From contig JAJEAV010000026.1 of NCBI GenBank assembly GCA_022822625.1, positions 1-64,000 on the forward strand: a stretch of 64,000 nucleotides of DNA. The letters are read 5' to 3'. A program made the translations under genes and the position numbers. Source of the DNA: Gammaproteobacteria bacterium (GTDB lineage Bacteria; Pseudomonadota; Gammaproteobacteria; Arenicellales; Poriferihabitantaceae). Under the pieces are notes generated by a model, which worked only from the letters and a program-made list of their open reading frames with translations, had not been told where the DNA came from and did no database searches. Numbering within the stretch: position 1 is the first letter of the stretch; every line of letters starts with the position of its first letter. Below are positions 48,494-57,648 of this stretch, in pieces.

Positions 48494-49114
48494 ATGACAG
48501 TGAATCAGCCATTGATTATCAGGTATCTGGGGTCTGTTGATTACCTGCAGGCCGAGCGTGCAATGAAGCGGTTTACCCAAAAGCGGACGATGGAAATTAC
48601 GGATGAAGTGTGGCTGCTTCAACACAACCCGGTATATACCACAGGAGTCCGGGATGTCGCTGAACCAAGACGGGATGCGGAATCTATCCCGATCATGAAA
48701 ACGGATCGTGGTGGAGAAATGACCTATCACGGTCCAGGACAGTTAATAGCCTATTTTCTCCTGAACATCCGCAAGCGTCGTTTGGGGCCGAGATTGCTGG
48801 TAAATCAGCTGGAAGAACTGACGATTGATTTTCTTGCCAGTTATGGAGTTACCGCCAATCGTAGGGAAGGAGCGCCCGGAGTGTATGTTGACGGCAGGAA
48901 AATTGCCTCTCTGGGACTCCATACAACAGCAACCTACTGTTATCACGGAATCAGTATCAACATCACAATGGATTTACGACCCTTTGAATATATCGAGGTT
49001 TGCGGTATTCCAGGCCTTGAAATGACTCAGTTATCGAATCTTGTGGATGGGGTCACTATTGAAGACGCTTCGAATAGGCTTGAGAAATATATCCTCAAGC
49101 AGTTTTCAGGATAA
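48494..49114 (+). CDS. lipB: Lipoyl (octanoyl) transferase
   Basis: 206 aa. Motifs: VWLLQHNPVYTTG, DRGGEMTYHGPGQLIAYFL, KIASLGLHTTATYCYHGISINI and EVCGIPGLEMTQL, which carries the catalytic Cys; the Lys partner is in KIASLG. The enzyme transfers octanoyl from acyl-carrier protein to the lipoyl domains of 2-oxoacid dehydrogenases. lipA is not next to it. It is convergent with the nucleotidyltransferase gene, 5 bp apart. Confidence 0.97.
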   Translation: MTVNQPLIIRYLGSVDYLQAERAMKRFTQKRTMEITDEVWLLQHNPVYTTGVRDVAEPRRDAESIPIMKTDRGGEMTYHGPGQLIAYFLLNIRKRRLGPRLLVNQLEELTIDFLASYGVTANRREGAPGVYVDGRKIASLGLHTTATYCYHGISINITMDLRPFEYIEVCGIPGLEMTQLSNLVDGVTIEDASNRLEKYILKQFSG

Positions 49115-49119
49115 TCGGT

Positions 49120-49794
49120 TCATGTGAGTAAATTAGCCATTTCCCGTGCTTTTTCCAGCCGCTCGATATTCCCGACATCAACCCAGATTCCTTCATAGAC
49201 TTCGCCAGAAACCCTGCCATCCTTGACTAGAGCACGAAGTACATCACCCAGATCAACCGATGTGTATTTCGAATCCCTGAACAGCTTGGTTCGGTATATT
49301 CCAATCCCGGAAAATGTGAGGCCAACCTTTCGCCCGACACGAGGTGCCAGAACTCCATCGTGAAACAGAAAATCACCCTTTGAGCGATGAGTGGGATTGG
49401 GGACAAGAACCAGATGTGCGTCATAGCCATCACCCAGTTCCAGTGTTTGCGGGCGGCAGTTAGTAAACAGGTCTCCACTCATCACGAGTACGGTGTCGCT
49501 GGTGAATTTGTCGACACATTTTCGTATTCCTTCTGCCGTGCCTATAGGGCCTGATTCCTCAACGGATAAATCAATATCAAGTCCGTTATGACTGTTGTTT
49601 TTTACATATTCATCGATCTGTTCATGAAGATGCGAGATGTTTATCACTACCTTTTCGAATCCCAGTTCGGTCAACATGGACAAGTGATAGTCAAGCATGC
49701 TGTGCCCACCAACTTTCAGCAAGGGTTTCGGGGTTTTTTCCGTCAAGGGAAGCATTCTCGTTCCTTGGCCCGCAGCAAGTATCATCGCATCCAT
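49120..49794 (-). CDS. murU: MurU-like nucleotidyltransferase
   Basis: 224 aa. The NTP-transferase signature is MILAAGQGTRMLPLTEKTPKPLLKVGG, with later VLVMSGDLFTN and GIGIYRTKLF. The length and sequence fit MurU (N-acetylmuramate alpha-1-phosphate uridylyltransferase) of the peptidoglycan recycling route. In Pseudomonas murU follows the kinase gene amgK next to lptD; here amgK is missing and murU is divergent from lptD. A mannose-1-phosphate guanylyltransferase-like role is the alternative. Confidence 0.8.
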   Translation of the reverse strand: MDAMILAAGQGTRMLPLTEKTPKPLLKVGGHSMLDYHLSMLTELGFEKVVINISHLHEQIDEYVKNNSHNGLDIDLSVEESGPIGTAEGIRKCVDKFTSDTVLVMSGDLFTNCRPQTLELGDGYDAHLVLVPNPTHRSKGDFLFHDGVLAPRVGRKVGLTFSGIGIYRTKLFRDSKYTSVDLGDVLRALVKDGRVSGEVYEGIWVDVGNIERLEKAREMANLLT

Positions 49795-50007
49795 TGTGTT
49801 TCGTAAATTTCCGTAGATGTAGAATTGTCAAGGGATAGATTATATATCGGTCAATGAAGGATAGAGAATTTTTAATCATGTTCCAGGTTTTTCACTCAAT
49901 CCCGAATCGCATGCAGAAAAACCACTCTCGGCATATAGATTGCCTTCAACGTGCAACATATAATGCAAGCCAATGCAATATGGATTGTGCCGGCCGTCAT
50001 CAGTTCA

Positions 50008-52347
50008 ATGAATTCAATATTTTTTCGTGGGATATTTATGGCGGCCATATCATTGGCCTGTATTCCAGCATTGCCATCGGACTTGAACATAGCACTTCCA
50101 GATGGTAGCTCCCATGGGGGACCATGGTCCTGCGATTTGCAAACGGCGGGCTTTAGTCCAGCCGTTTTACAAGACCTTGAAAGAATTTCCTTTGCACGTC
50201 GTTCAGTCGATCAATTTCACGGAAATGGGTCGGTTTCCATTGAGGCTGACAACATTCGATCTGACGGCAAGGGTAACTGGTTGATGATTGGTAATGTACA
50301 TGCCAGAAATGCACAAGATGGCGTCTTTGCTGACCGAGCCGAATTTAATGAAGTCACACGCATTGCCCGGTTTTTTGGCAATGTACTGTTCTACACCAAG
50401 GATGGTCATCCCCTGTCTGCCGAAAACATGCAGATTGATATTGACATGTTCAAGGGCGCAATGACGGATAATGCCCAGATTCACATTGTCGAGAAGACGC
50501 CATCAATCCCGAAGCAGGACCATTCAATTTCAGGATTCAGCAGTTCGTTGCTTTCCAGCAACCAGGATGATCAATCACGCCGGAGTCAATCGAACAGCAA
50601 TTACCGGTTTTCGGCAAAGGCAGTCGCAGATACCATTGAAGTCAATGGCGAGAACCATCATGTCATCCATAATGCAACTATGACCACATGTCCTGGTGAG
50701 AATCCCGATGTGGAGTTCACGGCAAGTGAAGTAAGGCTTGATCATGAGCGCGGACAGGGCAGGGCAGAGAACCTGGTTGTCCGGTTCAGGAATGTGCCCA
50801 TTTTCTTTTTCCCGAAAGTGTTCTTCCCGATAACCAACGAACGGATGACCGGGTTTTTGTTTCCCCGAGCGGGGTACCAGGGACGATCCGGTCTTATTCT
50901 GTCTTTCCCGTATTATCTGAATCTACACCCTCAGTACGACATGACAGTCACACCGAGCGTCATCAGTAAACGTGGACTGCAAATACATGGCGAAACCCGT
51001 TATGTCACCAAAAATTCCAAAGGGGTTTTTCTGGGCGAGATCCTGCCTGATGATGATATTTACAAGGACGATCGTTATGCACTTTCATATCGTCACCAGC
51101 AATCGTATTCTGACAGCGTCAGGTTGGCAGTTGATTTGGAGAAGGTTTCCGATTCGGAATATCGATCCGATTTTGCTGACAATATTGATTCAAGGGCTTC
51201 GGTTTTTTTGAGGCAAAGAGTCAGCCTTGCTTTCAATAATCAATATATACGGGTGAACACCAGAGCGATGCGGCATGAAGTTATCAGTAGTCATTTCCGG
51301 GAGAGTGCCCAGCCATATGACTTGCTTCCCGAATTCCGGCTACAGCTCCAAAACCAGGATATTTCGATTTTCGAGTTCGGTGCCAGGACAGAATTGACGC
51401 GCTATCGTCATGCAGTAAACTCAATCGATGGGTCCCGCTTCCGATTCATTCCGCATTTATCTCTGCCGATCAGGAAGGTCTACGGATTCCTGGAGCCAAA
51501 ATTCGCACTGCACTCGATACGTTACGAGTTAAGAGACACAAATAGGGACAGGTATCGGGTCCATGAAAGCATCCCGGTCTGGAGTATCGACTCTGGGCTA
51601 TATTTTGAAAGGAATATCACTCTTGGCGGGAAAGAGCATTTGCAAACCCTTGAACCCCGATTGTTTTACCTGAATATTCCTGCAATAGACAAACAAGATG
51701 AGTTTCCGAAATTTGATAGTGGTATTGGCAATGGCAATACCTTCCATCACTACTTCAGGGAAAACCGGTTTTTTGGAGGTGACAGGGTAGGGGATACTCG
51801 TCAAGTTACAGCGGGGTTGACGAGCCGTTTCATCGACCAGGGTTCTGGAAGTCAAACAGGGAAAATTAGTGTAGGACAGGTTTACTATTTCAAGGACCGT
51901 AAAATTGGCGAGAGTGCAAAGACGCCGACCGAGAAAAATGATTCTTCAGATTTGCTGTTAGAATTTGATGGTGCCCTGAATAAAAAATGGGGTATTAGTG
52001 GCTTTACTAGCTGGTCTGATAAACTGGGGAAATTCTCATATATTTCATTACTGTCAAGATATGAGGTCAGTAACAGAACCAGTAGTGAAGCAGGTTATAT
52101 TCGGGATTCAGATCAGAGAGAATATCTCAAGCTTGATCATAATTCGAAATTTTCCAGCAATTGGCTGTATCGAATCAGAACGCATTACTCGATTCCTGAT
52201 GATCGACTTCAATTTGCGGAAATCAGCGGCACATACCTGAATTGCTGTTGGTCATTTGGGGTAAATTTTCAACGTTATCAAAACGACAGAAAAATGGATA
52301 ATCGGGTTATGATTTCATTTGGCCTCAAAGGTCTCGGTGGAAATTAG
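50008..52347 (+). CDS. lptD: LPS-assembly protein LptD
   Basis: 779 aa from the ATG at 50008 (MNSIFFRGIFMAAISLACIPALPS), which gives a signal peptide; the track start adds 19 residues. The N-terminal OstA jellyroll (about residues 75-190; GNGSVSIEADNIRSDGKGNWLMIGNVHARN) is followed by a large beta barrel (for example FPITNERMTGFLFPRAGYQGRSG and the C-terminal CCWSFGVNFQRY with paired Cys). LptD inserts lipopolysaccharide into the outer membrane with LptE. surA follows 33 bp later, the standard order, and SurA helps fold LptD. Confidence 0.95.
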   Translation: MNSIFFRGIFMAAISLACIPALPSDLNIALPDGSSHGGPWSCDLQTAGFSPAVLQDLERISFARRSVDQFHGNGSVSIEADNIRSDGKGNWLMIGNVHARNAQDGVFADRAEFNEVTRIARFFGNVLFYTKDGHPLSAENMQIDIDMFKGAMTDNAQIHIVEKTPSIPKQDHSISGFSSSLLSSNQDDQSRRSQSNSNYRFSAKAVADTIEVNGENHHVIHNATMTTCPGENPDVEFTASEVRLDHERGQGRAENLVVRFRNVPIFFFPKVFFPITNERMTGFLFPRAGYQGRSGLILSFPYYLNLHPQYDMTVTPSVISKRGLQIHGETRYVTKNSKGVFLGEILPDDDIYKDDRYALSYRHQQSYSDSVRLAVDLEKVSDSEYRSDFADNIDSRASVFLRQRVSLAFNNQYIRVNTRAMRHEVISSHFRESAQPYDLLPEFRLQLQNQDISIFEFGARTELTRYRHAVNSIDGSRFRFIPHLSLPIRKVYGFLEPKFALHSIRYELRDTNRDRYRVHESIPVWSIDSGLYFERNITLGGKEHLQTLEPRLFYLNIPAIDKQDEFPKFDSGIGNGNTFHHYFRENRFFGGDRVGDTRQVTAGLTSRFIDQGSGSQTGKISVGQVYYFKDRKIGESAKTPTEKNDSSDLLLEFDGALNKKWGISGFTSWSDKLGKFSYISLLSRYEVSNRTSSEAGYIRDSDQREYLKLDHNSKFSSNWLYRIRTHYSIPDDRLQFAEISGTYLNCCWSFGVNFQRYQNDRKMDNRVMISFGLKGLGGN

Positions 52348-52380
52348 GGTGGAAACCAAAAAAACGGAATATACGGTCAT

Positions 52381-53658
52381 ATGCGAAAACTAGTTGTCTG
52401 CATAATCTGTATTCTCAGCAGTTGCTGGATTACGGTTACTGCATTGAGTTCCAGTCTGGACAGAGTGATTGCCATCGTCAATGACGACGCAATTACGTTC
52501 TCGGATTATGTATCCTATTTCAATCTTAAACAGCTTGAAACTGGCGAGACAGTCATTTCAGGAGGACAACTTCCCATGATTGACGAGAACCAACTCGAAT
52601 CACTCGTTGATCAAAAGCTTCAGATTCAGGAGGCTTTGCGAAGGGGACTTAGCGTGTCTGAAAGCGAGTTGGAAATTGCGATAGGAAACATAAGTCGACA
52701 AAACGAGGTTACTGAGGAGCAGTTGCTGAAAAGATTGACCGAGAACAACATAACGGAAGCAGAATTCAGGCGATCAATGAGCGAGCAAATTCTTATCCAG
52801 AAGGTTGTAAACGGTCAGGTTGCCCGATTCGTTCGGGTTAATGACCAGGAAATAGATCAGCTTGTAAAATCCTACCCTGACTTATTTGAAGTGAATGCGT
52901 CCTATGAATTATCCCACTTGCGGATTGCCATTGGGGATTTGGATGCCGAGCAGACCAGTGTCCGGCGAGAATACCTTGATTTGGTCAGGGACAGGATATT
53001 GGCGGGACAGAAACTGGAGGATGCAATGTCTACGCTGAACCTTGATGATCTGGACTTTGATTATCTGGGGTGGAGGAACCAGTCCCTGATTCCGGATCAG
53101 ATTGTTGCTGAAATAGTAAGGGCTGGGGCTGAACCCGTCACCAGTGTTATGGAGATATCGAATACCCTGCATTTGTTCCTGATTCACGCAAGAAGGGGCC
53201 ATGAAATAGTCGTGACCCAAAAGCAAATACGGCAGATTCTGATTGATCCGAATCGAAAGTCCATCACCAAAGCCGAGGCACTGGAGCTTGCCCGGGAAAT
53301 TCGTTCAAAAATTCAGTCCGGAGAAGATTTTGCTGGCCTCGCACGGAAGTTTTCGGATGACCTTAATTCTTCAGCCAATGGAGGGGATGTAGGCTGGGTA
53401 AATCCAGACGACTTGGGATCTGAGCTTGCACAGGTTGTATCAAACCTGGGGGTTAATGAACTGAGTGAGCCGGTTTCTACCTTATTTGGGTATTTTCTGG
53501 TGGAAGTACTGGAAACAAGGGATCAGAATATACTTCAAGATGTCATTCGATCTCGGGCACGTGATATGATATTCGAGAGGAAAGTCAATTCACGGTTTAA
53601 TTCGTGGATATCCAGAATCAGGGGTGAATCCTATATTGAGTTTGTAGGGGTGAACTGA
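52381..53658 (+). CDS. surA: Periplasmic chaperone / peptidyl-prolyl isomerase SurA
   Basis: 425 aa. Signal peptide (LVVCIICILSSCWITVTAL), then the SurA N-domain (LDRVIAIVNDDAITFSDYVSYF and LESLVDQKLQIQEALRRGL). Two parvulin repeats follow: the first (YELSHLRIAIGD) is degenerate, the second (KQIRQILIDPN through SSANGGDVGWVNPDDL) is well kept. The protein assists outer-membrane protein folding. Its stop overlaps the ubiK start by one base (TGATG). The genes pdxA, rsmA and apaG that often follow surA are absent. Confidence 0.95.
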   Translation: MRKLVVCIICILSSCWITVTALSSSLDRVIAIVNDDAITFSDYVSYFNLKQLETGETVISGGQLPMIDENQLESLVDQKLQIQEALRRGLSVSESELEIAIGNISRQNEVTEEQLLKRLTENNITEAEFRRSMSEQILIQKVVNGQVARFVRVNDQEIDQLVKSYPDLFEVNASYELSHLRIAIGDLDAEQTSVRREYLDLVRDRILAGQKLEDAMSTLNLDDLDFDYLGWRNQSLIPDQIVAEIVRAGAEPVTSVMEISNTLHLFLIHARRGHEIVVTQKQIRQILIDPNRKSITKAEALELAREIRSKIQSGEDFAGLARKFSDDLNSSANGGDVGWVNPDDLGSELAQVVSNLGVNELSEPVSTLFGYFLVEVLETRDQNILQDVIRSRARDMIFERKVNSRFNSWISRIRGESYIEFVGVN

Positions 53659-53939
53659 TGTCTATTCAGGATAGAATTTCCAGAATAGCACGTGGCATTG
53701 AAGAATCTCTGCCGACAGGACTGGCAAAAGATTTCAAGTCAAATATTGAGGCAGTAGTTCGCAGTAATCTGGAGGGGCTGGATTTGGTCACGGTAGAGCA
53801 GCTTACGGTACAAAAACGAATCCTGGAACGTGCAGTCAAACGAATTGATGAGCTCGAGGGGCGAATTGCAGAGCTGGAATCTGGGGTTTGCTCAAATGAT
53901 TCCATGAGTGGATCGAACAAGTCATCCGGAGCGAGTTGA
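53658..53939 (+). CDS. ubiK: Ubiquinone biosynthesis accessory factor UbiK (BMFP domain)
   Basis: 93 aa. The family core reads IARGIEESLPTGLAKDFKSNIEAVVRSNLEGLDLVTVEQ, followed by a coiled coil rich in L, E and R (RIDELEGRIAELESG). UbiK helps the Ubi complex in aerobic ubiquinone synthesis, and BMFP domains bind membranes and form trimers. It is unusual in being placed directly after surA and translationally coupled to it. It is convergent with the flavodoxin-like gene. Confidence 0.9.
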   Translation: MSIQDRISRIARGIEESLPTGLAKDFKSNIEAVVRSNLEGLDLVTVEQLTVQKRILERAVKRIDELEGRIAELESGVCSNDSMSGSNKSSGAS

Positions 53940-53961
53940 ATTTCGATCAAATGTTACTATC

Positions 53962-54423
53962 TCAATAGATGCCGGCTTCGAGCCCGGCCGACATGATGGT
54001 CCCAAGTTCAGTACATTGGCTAACAAACTCATCACGAAAATCCCCCTTAAGTACAAGAGGGGGTTGAATAAGCTTCCATTTGAGTCCCGACAAGATTCGT
54101 TCAACACTGGTTTTTGCACCTTGACCGTCCAGTCCTCCCTTTATATAGAGAGCAACCGGCTTACTTTCGGTTTCAGTGAGACATGGATAATAGATTCTTT
54201 CAAGAAAATCCTTGATTGCTCCGCTCATGTATCCAAAATTCTCGGTAGTTCCGATAATCACACCATCACACCATAGAACATCGTGATGATCTGCATGCCA
54301 TGGTTCCCTGCATCGGGTTTCGATATTTTCAAGACTTTCGTGCTGACAACCTTCGTGGACCGCCTGTTGCAGGCGGCGCGTATTCGGGGAAGGGCAGTTT
54401 GCAACAATCAGTACCTTGGGCAT
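53962..54423 (-). CDS. Flavodoxin-like NAD(P)H-dependent oxidoreductase
   Basis: 153 aa. The N-terminal strand and FMN-phosphate loop read VLIVANCPSPNTRRL; later GVIIGTTENFGYMSGAIKDFLERIYYPC matches the FMN-isoalloxazine contact of the WrbA/flavodoxin-fold reductases. It probably reduces a quinone or another small molecule in the cytoplasm. The substrate is unknown and it stands alone. Confidence 0.82.
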   Translation of the reverse strand: MPKVLIVANCPSPNTRRLQQAVHEGCQHESLENIETRCREPWHADHHDVLWCDGVIIGTTENFGYMSGAIKDFLERIYYPCLTETESKPVALYIKGGLDGQGAKTSVERILSGLKWKLIQPPLVLKGDFRDEFVSQCTELGTIMSAGLEAGIY

Positions 54424-54726
54424 GACAGATTTTGACAGGTAGGGAAAAGGCCAGCAGGACCGTGAACGATATCAGGCGGATAAGTTTTATTGCTCAATGA
54501 ATCACCGGCATCGCCAGTAAACAGATGGTCAGCATGGTAATTTACCATGACTTCAGGTCAGTAATCCGACAGAATCAGGAAAACCGAGACAATCTTATCG
54601 ATACATTTTCTTTTTAATAGTAAAAAATTAACAATAAGATAAAACATATTTTTAATAAAGTATATTATATATAAATTAATATTTATAAAGGGCGTTGATC
54701 CGGTTCCTTGATGTTGATTGACACGG
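54424..54726. other. AT-rich intergenic region
   Basis: About 300 bp between the divergent flavodoxin-like gene and the CDF transporter. The part from 54590 to 54690 is almost only A and T (for example tatattatatataaatta), fitting promoter DNA. No recognisable ORF. Confidence 0.4.
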
Positions 54727-55731
54727 ATGCAAACTATCGGACAACTTGTTTTACGTAATAAAGGATTATTCTTTCCCGACTCCATTCAATTGAAACCAAA
54801 GACAGGCAGAATATGGGTGGTATTGGCCGCTATTATTGCCAATGCCCTGATTGCTGTAACGAAGGCGGTCGCCTCGGCAGTAACTGGCAGTGCTGCCATG
54901 CTCAGCGAGGCCGTACACTCCATTGTTGACACCAGCAATCAGATTTTGGTGCTCTGGGGTCTCAAGCGGTCTTCGCGTCCAGCTGATGACAAGCACCCGT
55001 TTGGGTATGGCATGGAGCTGTATTTCTGGACCTTTGTAGTGGCAATTTTGATATTTGCGATTGGCGCAGGTGTTTCATTGTATGCGGGAATCAGTAAGAT
55101 CAGGGATCCGCATGAGCTTTCCGACTTGCATATTAACTACTTTGTGTTGGGTTTTGCGCTGATTTTCGAGGCGAGTGCCTGGACTGTGGCTTTCCGGGAG
55201 TTTCGAAAAAAAAAGGGGAACATGGGCTATTTCAAGGCTTTCAAGTCAAGCAAGGACCCAGCGGTATTCACTGTCCTGTTTGAAGACAGCGCGGCGATTC
55301 TGGGGCTTGCTGCGGCGTTTATTGGGCTGTTGCTCACTCAATTGACCGGAAACCCCATTTATGATGCCGCTGCATCAATTGCAATCGCAATAATCCTAGG
55401 TTGTGCCGCTGCATTGCTTGCATTTGAAACAAAGGGGTTGCTGATCGGAGAATCTGCGAGTTCCGAAGTCATCGCTGGCATACGAAAGCTGGTACTCAGA
55501 GAATCCAACATTCTCACAATCAATGAAATCTTGACCATGCATCTAGGGCCGGAAGATATTCTTCTCAACATCAGCATTGACTTTCATGACACGATCAGTG
55601 CAGGCGCTGTAGAGAGAACCATATCGAGACTGGAGAACCAGATAAAGGAAGAGTATCCCGAAGTTGCCAGGATTTTCATCGAGGCCCAGAACTGGCGAGC
55701 GCACGAAGAGAGTGCAAACGGCATAGAATGA
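54718..55731 (+). CDS. Cation diffusion facilitator (CDF) metal transporter
   Basis: 337 aa from a TTG at 54718, or about 334 aa from the ATG at 54727 (MQTIGQLVLRN). The first membrane helices carry VHSIVDTSNQ with the H-x3-D metal site, and a later helix has EDSAAILGL with its acidic residue. After about six membrane segments, a short cytoplasmic ferredoxin-like domain (LTINEILTMHLGPEDILLNISIDF) closes the protein. CDF proteins export Zn, Fe, Mn or Co in exchange for protons. The metal cannot be assigned from sequence. Confidence 0.92.
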   Translation: MTRMQTIGQLVLRNKGLFFPDSIQLKPKTGRIWVVLAAIIANALIAVTKAVASAVTGSAAMLSEAVHSIVDTSNQILVLWGLKRSSRPADDKHPFGYGMELYFWTFVVAILIFAIGAGVSLYAGISKIRDPHELSDLHINYFVLGFALIFEASAWTVAFREFRKKKGNMGYFKAFKSSKDPAVFTVLFEDSAAILGLAAAFIGLLLTQLTGNPIYDAAASIAIAIILGCAAALLAFETKGLLIGESASSEVIAGIRKLVLRESNILTINEILTMHLGPEDILLNISIDFHDTISAGAVERTISRLENQIKEEYPEVARIFIEAQNWRAHEESANGIE

Positions 55732-55751
55732 CCGGCAAGCCTGCATCAGCC

Positions 55752-55785
55752 ATTACTTCGCATAATGTATATTATGTAAAGTAAT
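55752..55785. repeat. Inverted repeat after the CDF gene
   Basis: ATTACTT-cg-CATAAT-gtat-ATTATG-ta-AAGTAAT forms a near-perfect 34-bp dyad (13 bp pairing in each arm around a 2-nt bulge). No T-run follows, so it is more likely an operator or a weak hairpin than a classical terminator. It lies 270 bp before the PHA genes. Confidence 0.6.
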
Positions 55786-56054
55786 AAAATCATGTGGCCA
55801 TGCTACGGTCTTTTTGATCAGGCATGGTCTGACGGCTACTCCTGTTCTCTCCCGTTTCTTGCGCTTGGAGAACGTATTTTGCGGTGCATTCCATGACAGG
55901 GTGATATGACTTTTGTCATGTAAAGGGTCCTTCAATAACTTCAGGTTGACAGAGAGATAGTGAAATACAAATTTAATCTGCCACAATCTGATTCGTGAAT
56001 ATAATGAAAATTCTGGCATCAAGTCTCTAGCACTGCTTCGCATTGTTCAGTCCA
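55786..56054. other. Intergenic region before the PHA synthase genes
   Basis: About 270 bp without a supported ORF; the 96-aa minus frame is unrecognised. A second, weak dyad CATGAC (55892-55897) / GTCATG (55915-55920) is present, and an AT-rich GAATATAATG stretch lies near 55995, which may be a promoter. Confidence 0.35.
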
Positions 56055-56555
56055 ATGAATTCATCTCATACCGATCCGCTGAATAAGTATCTGTATTCCA
56101 GTGCTTTTTATATTCAATCTGCGAATTGTTATCGCCTCATATTGGAGTGGATTGCCAGTGCAGACCCAGAGCAGCGAGATGCCCTTCTTGGTATGATTCA
56201 ACATTCATGGCTTCAGACAACCATAAATGCCTACTCTTCTACCCTGTCACGGATGGGCTTGACCAATACCACTACAATGCAGGGCAACGATTTGATTAAT
56301 TTGGTCAGATTGACACAGATACTGAACCGTATCGCACCACAAATCATTGATGAAGTCGTTGATCGAGTATCCAAACACGTTGATGATACTTTGATGTTCC
56401 AGGACTTTTTTGATATCTGGATCAAGACCTGCATCAAGGCTCATGTCGAGCTGATCAATTCCGAGGAATTTGTTGACTGTATTTCAGACCTCATCAATCT
56501 ATCAATAAAGACATCCGTCGAAACTATGAAGGTCGCGGAATCCAAGAATGGATGA
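56055..56555 (+). CDS. phaE: PhaE-like subunit of a class III polyhydroxyalkanoate synthase
   Basis: 166 aa from the ATG at 56055. The sequence is mostly helical (DLINLVRLTQILNRIAPQIIDEVVDRVSKHVDD, then FFDIWIKTCIKAHVELINSEEFVDCISDLI), like the C-terminal helical part of PhaE. Typical PhaE proteins are about twice as long, so this is a short form, or closer to the PhaR-type subunit of class IV synthases. PhaE/PhaR pairs with PhaC to form the active synthase. It overlaps phaC by 8 bp, which supports the pairing. Confidence 0.7.
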   Translation: MNSSHTDPLNKYLYSSAFYIQSANCYRLILEWIASADPEQRDALLGMIQHSWLQTTINAYSSTLSRMGLTNTTTMQGNDLINLVRLTQILNRIAPQIIDEVVDRVSKHVDDTLMFQDFFDIWIKTCIKAHVELINSEEFVDCISDLINLSIKTSVETMKVAESKNG

Positions 56556-57606
56556 AGATGCTGACAAGTCAAATATCGAAGCAGAAATCGATGCTTTCAG
56601 GGAAAAGTACAAACTGCTTGTCGAAAATTTTCAGAACCTGAAAACCGGCCAGGGCTGGCATACCCCCAATAATGTCTCTTTTGCCCATGAAGGTATGCTG
56701 GTTCGTGAATTTCATGGTCCGTCCGGCAATCGACCTAATCCAGTCCTGATTGTATATTCCCACGTTAATCTACCTTATATAACTGATTTGACCTCACAAC
56801 ATTCTCTTGTTTGCCGATTAATCGAATCTGGGCACAAGGTCTTTTTGATCGAATGGAGTGAGGTGAATAGCGAGGCGAGAACCCGAGATTTATCTGTCTA
56901 TCTCCATGATTACCTGGATAAGTCGATTGACTTCATTCTTGGAAAATATGGGGTAGAGAAACTGGACCTGATTGGAATTTGCCAGGGCGGTACTTTTTGC
57001 TTGTGTTATGCAAGTATTCACCCTGAAAAAATACGCAGTCTGGTGACTATGGTCACACCGGTCGATTTCCAGGCTGGCGAGAGCATAATCTGGAAATGGG
57101 CAAGAAAGATTGATTTCCCGCAACTGGAAAAAATACCGGTAAACATACCGGGTAGCATGATCACCCTATTTTTTCAATCGCTCCGTCCTTTTGATGAGGT
57201 GATGAGAAGTATTCAGGTCATTCAGAATCCCGAATCACTGAAAAACCTGAACTTGACTGCATTGATTGATCAGTGGGTCTTTGAGTGTCCAGACCAGCCG
57301 GGCATGGCGTTTGCCCAGTTCATGCACCAGTTCTATCAGAAAAACAAGCTGGTTCGCGGTGAGTTCAAGATTGGCGAGCATCTCATTAATCTGGGCAATA
57401 TTGATTGTCCGGTATTGAATCTATACGCAACATCCGATCATTTGGTACCTCCGGAATCCGCCAGTGTGTTGAAGAGGTACATTCACCGGAAAAGATATAG
57501 TGAAATGACATACGATGGAGGCCATATCGGACTAATGGTTGGTACCAAAGCTCACCAGACCATACTTCCCCAAATGGCAGAATGGCTGGTGAATGCCCAT
57601 AAGTAA
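56548..57606 (+). CDS. phaC: Class III polyhydroxyalkanoate synthase subunit PhaC
   Basis: 352 aa, the class III/IV length (about 355). The lipase-like box is GICQGGTFCLCYAS with the nucleophile Cys; the catalytic Asp lies in ATSDHLVPPES and His in YDGGHIGLMVG. It polymerises 3-hydroxyacyl-CoA to storage polymer granules. It starts within the phaE-like gene and is convergent with phaB, 42 bp away. A class I synthase is encoded on the other strand just beyond. Confidence 0.93.
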   Translation: MDEDADKSNIEAEIDAFREKYKLLVENFQNLKTGQGWHTPNNVSFAHEGMLVREFHGPSGNRPNPVLIVYSHVNLPYITDLTSQHSLVCRLIESGHKVFLIEWSEVNSEARTRDLSVYLHDYLDKSIDFILGKYGVEKLDLIGICQGGTFCLCYASIHPEKIRSLVTMVTPVDFQAGESIIWKWARKIDFPQLEKIPVNIPGSMITLFFQSLRPFDEVMRSIQVIQNPESLKNLNLTALIDQWVFECPDQPGMAFAQFMHQFYQKNKLVRGEFKIGEHLINLGNIDCPVLNLYATSDHLVPPESASVLKRYIHRKRYSEMTYDGGHIGLMVGTKAHQTILPQMAEWLVNAHK

Positions 57607-57648
57607 TGAGCAGTACCTACTTCTACCATGACCGCCCTACCCCCTTGA

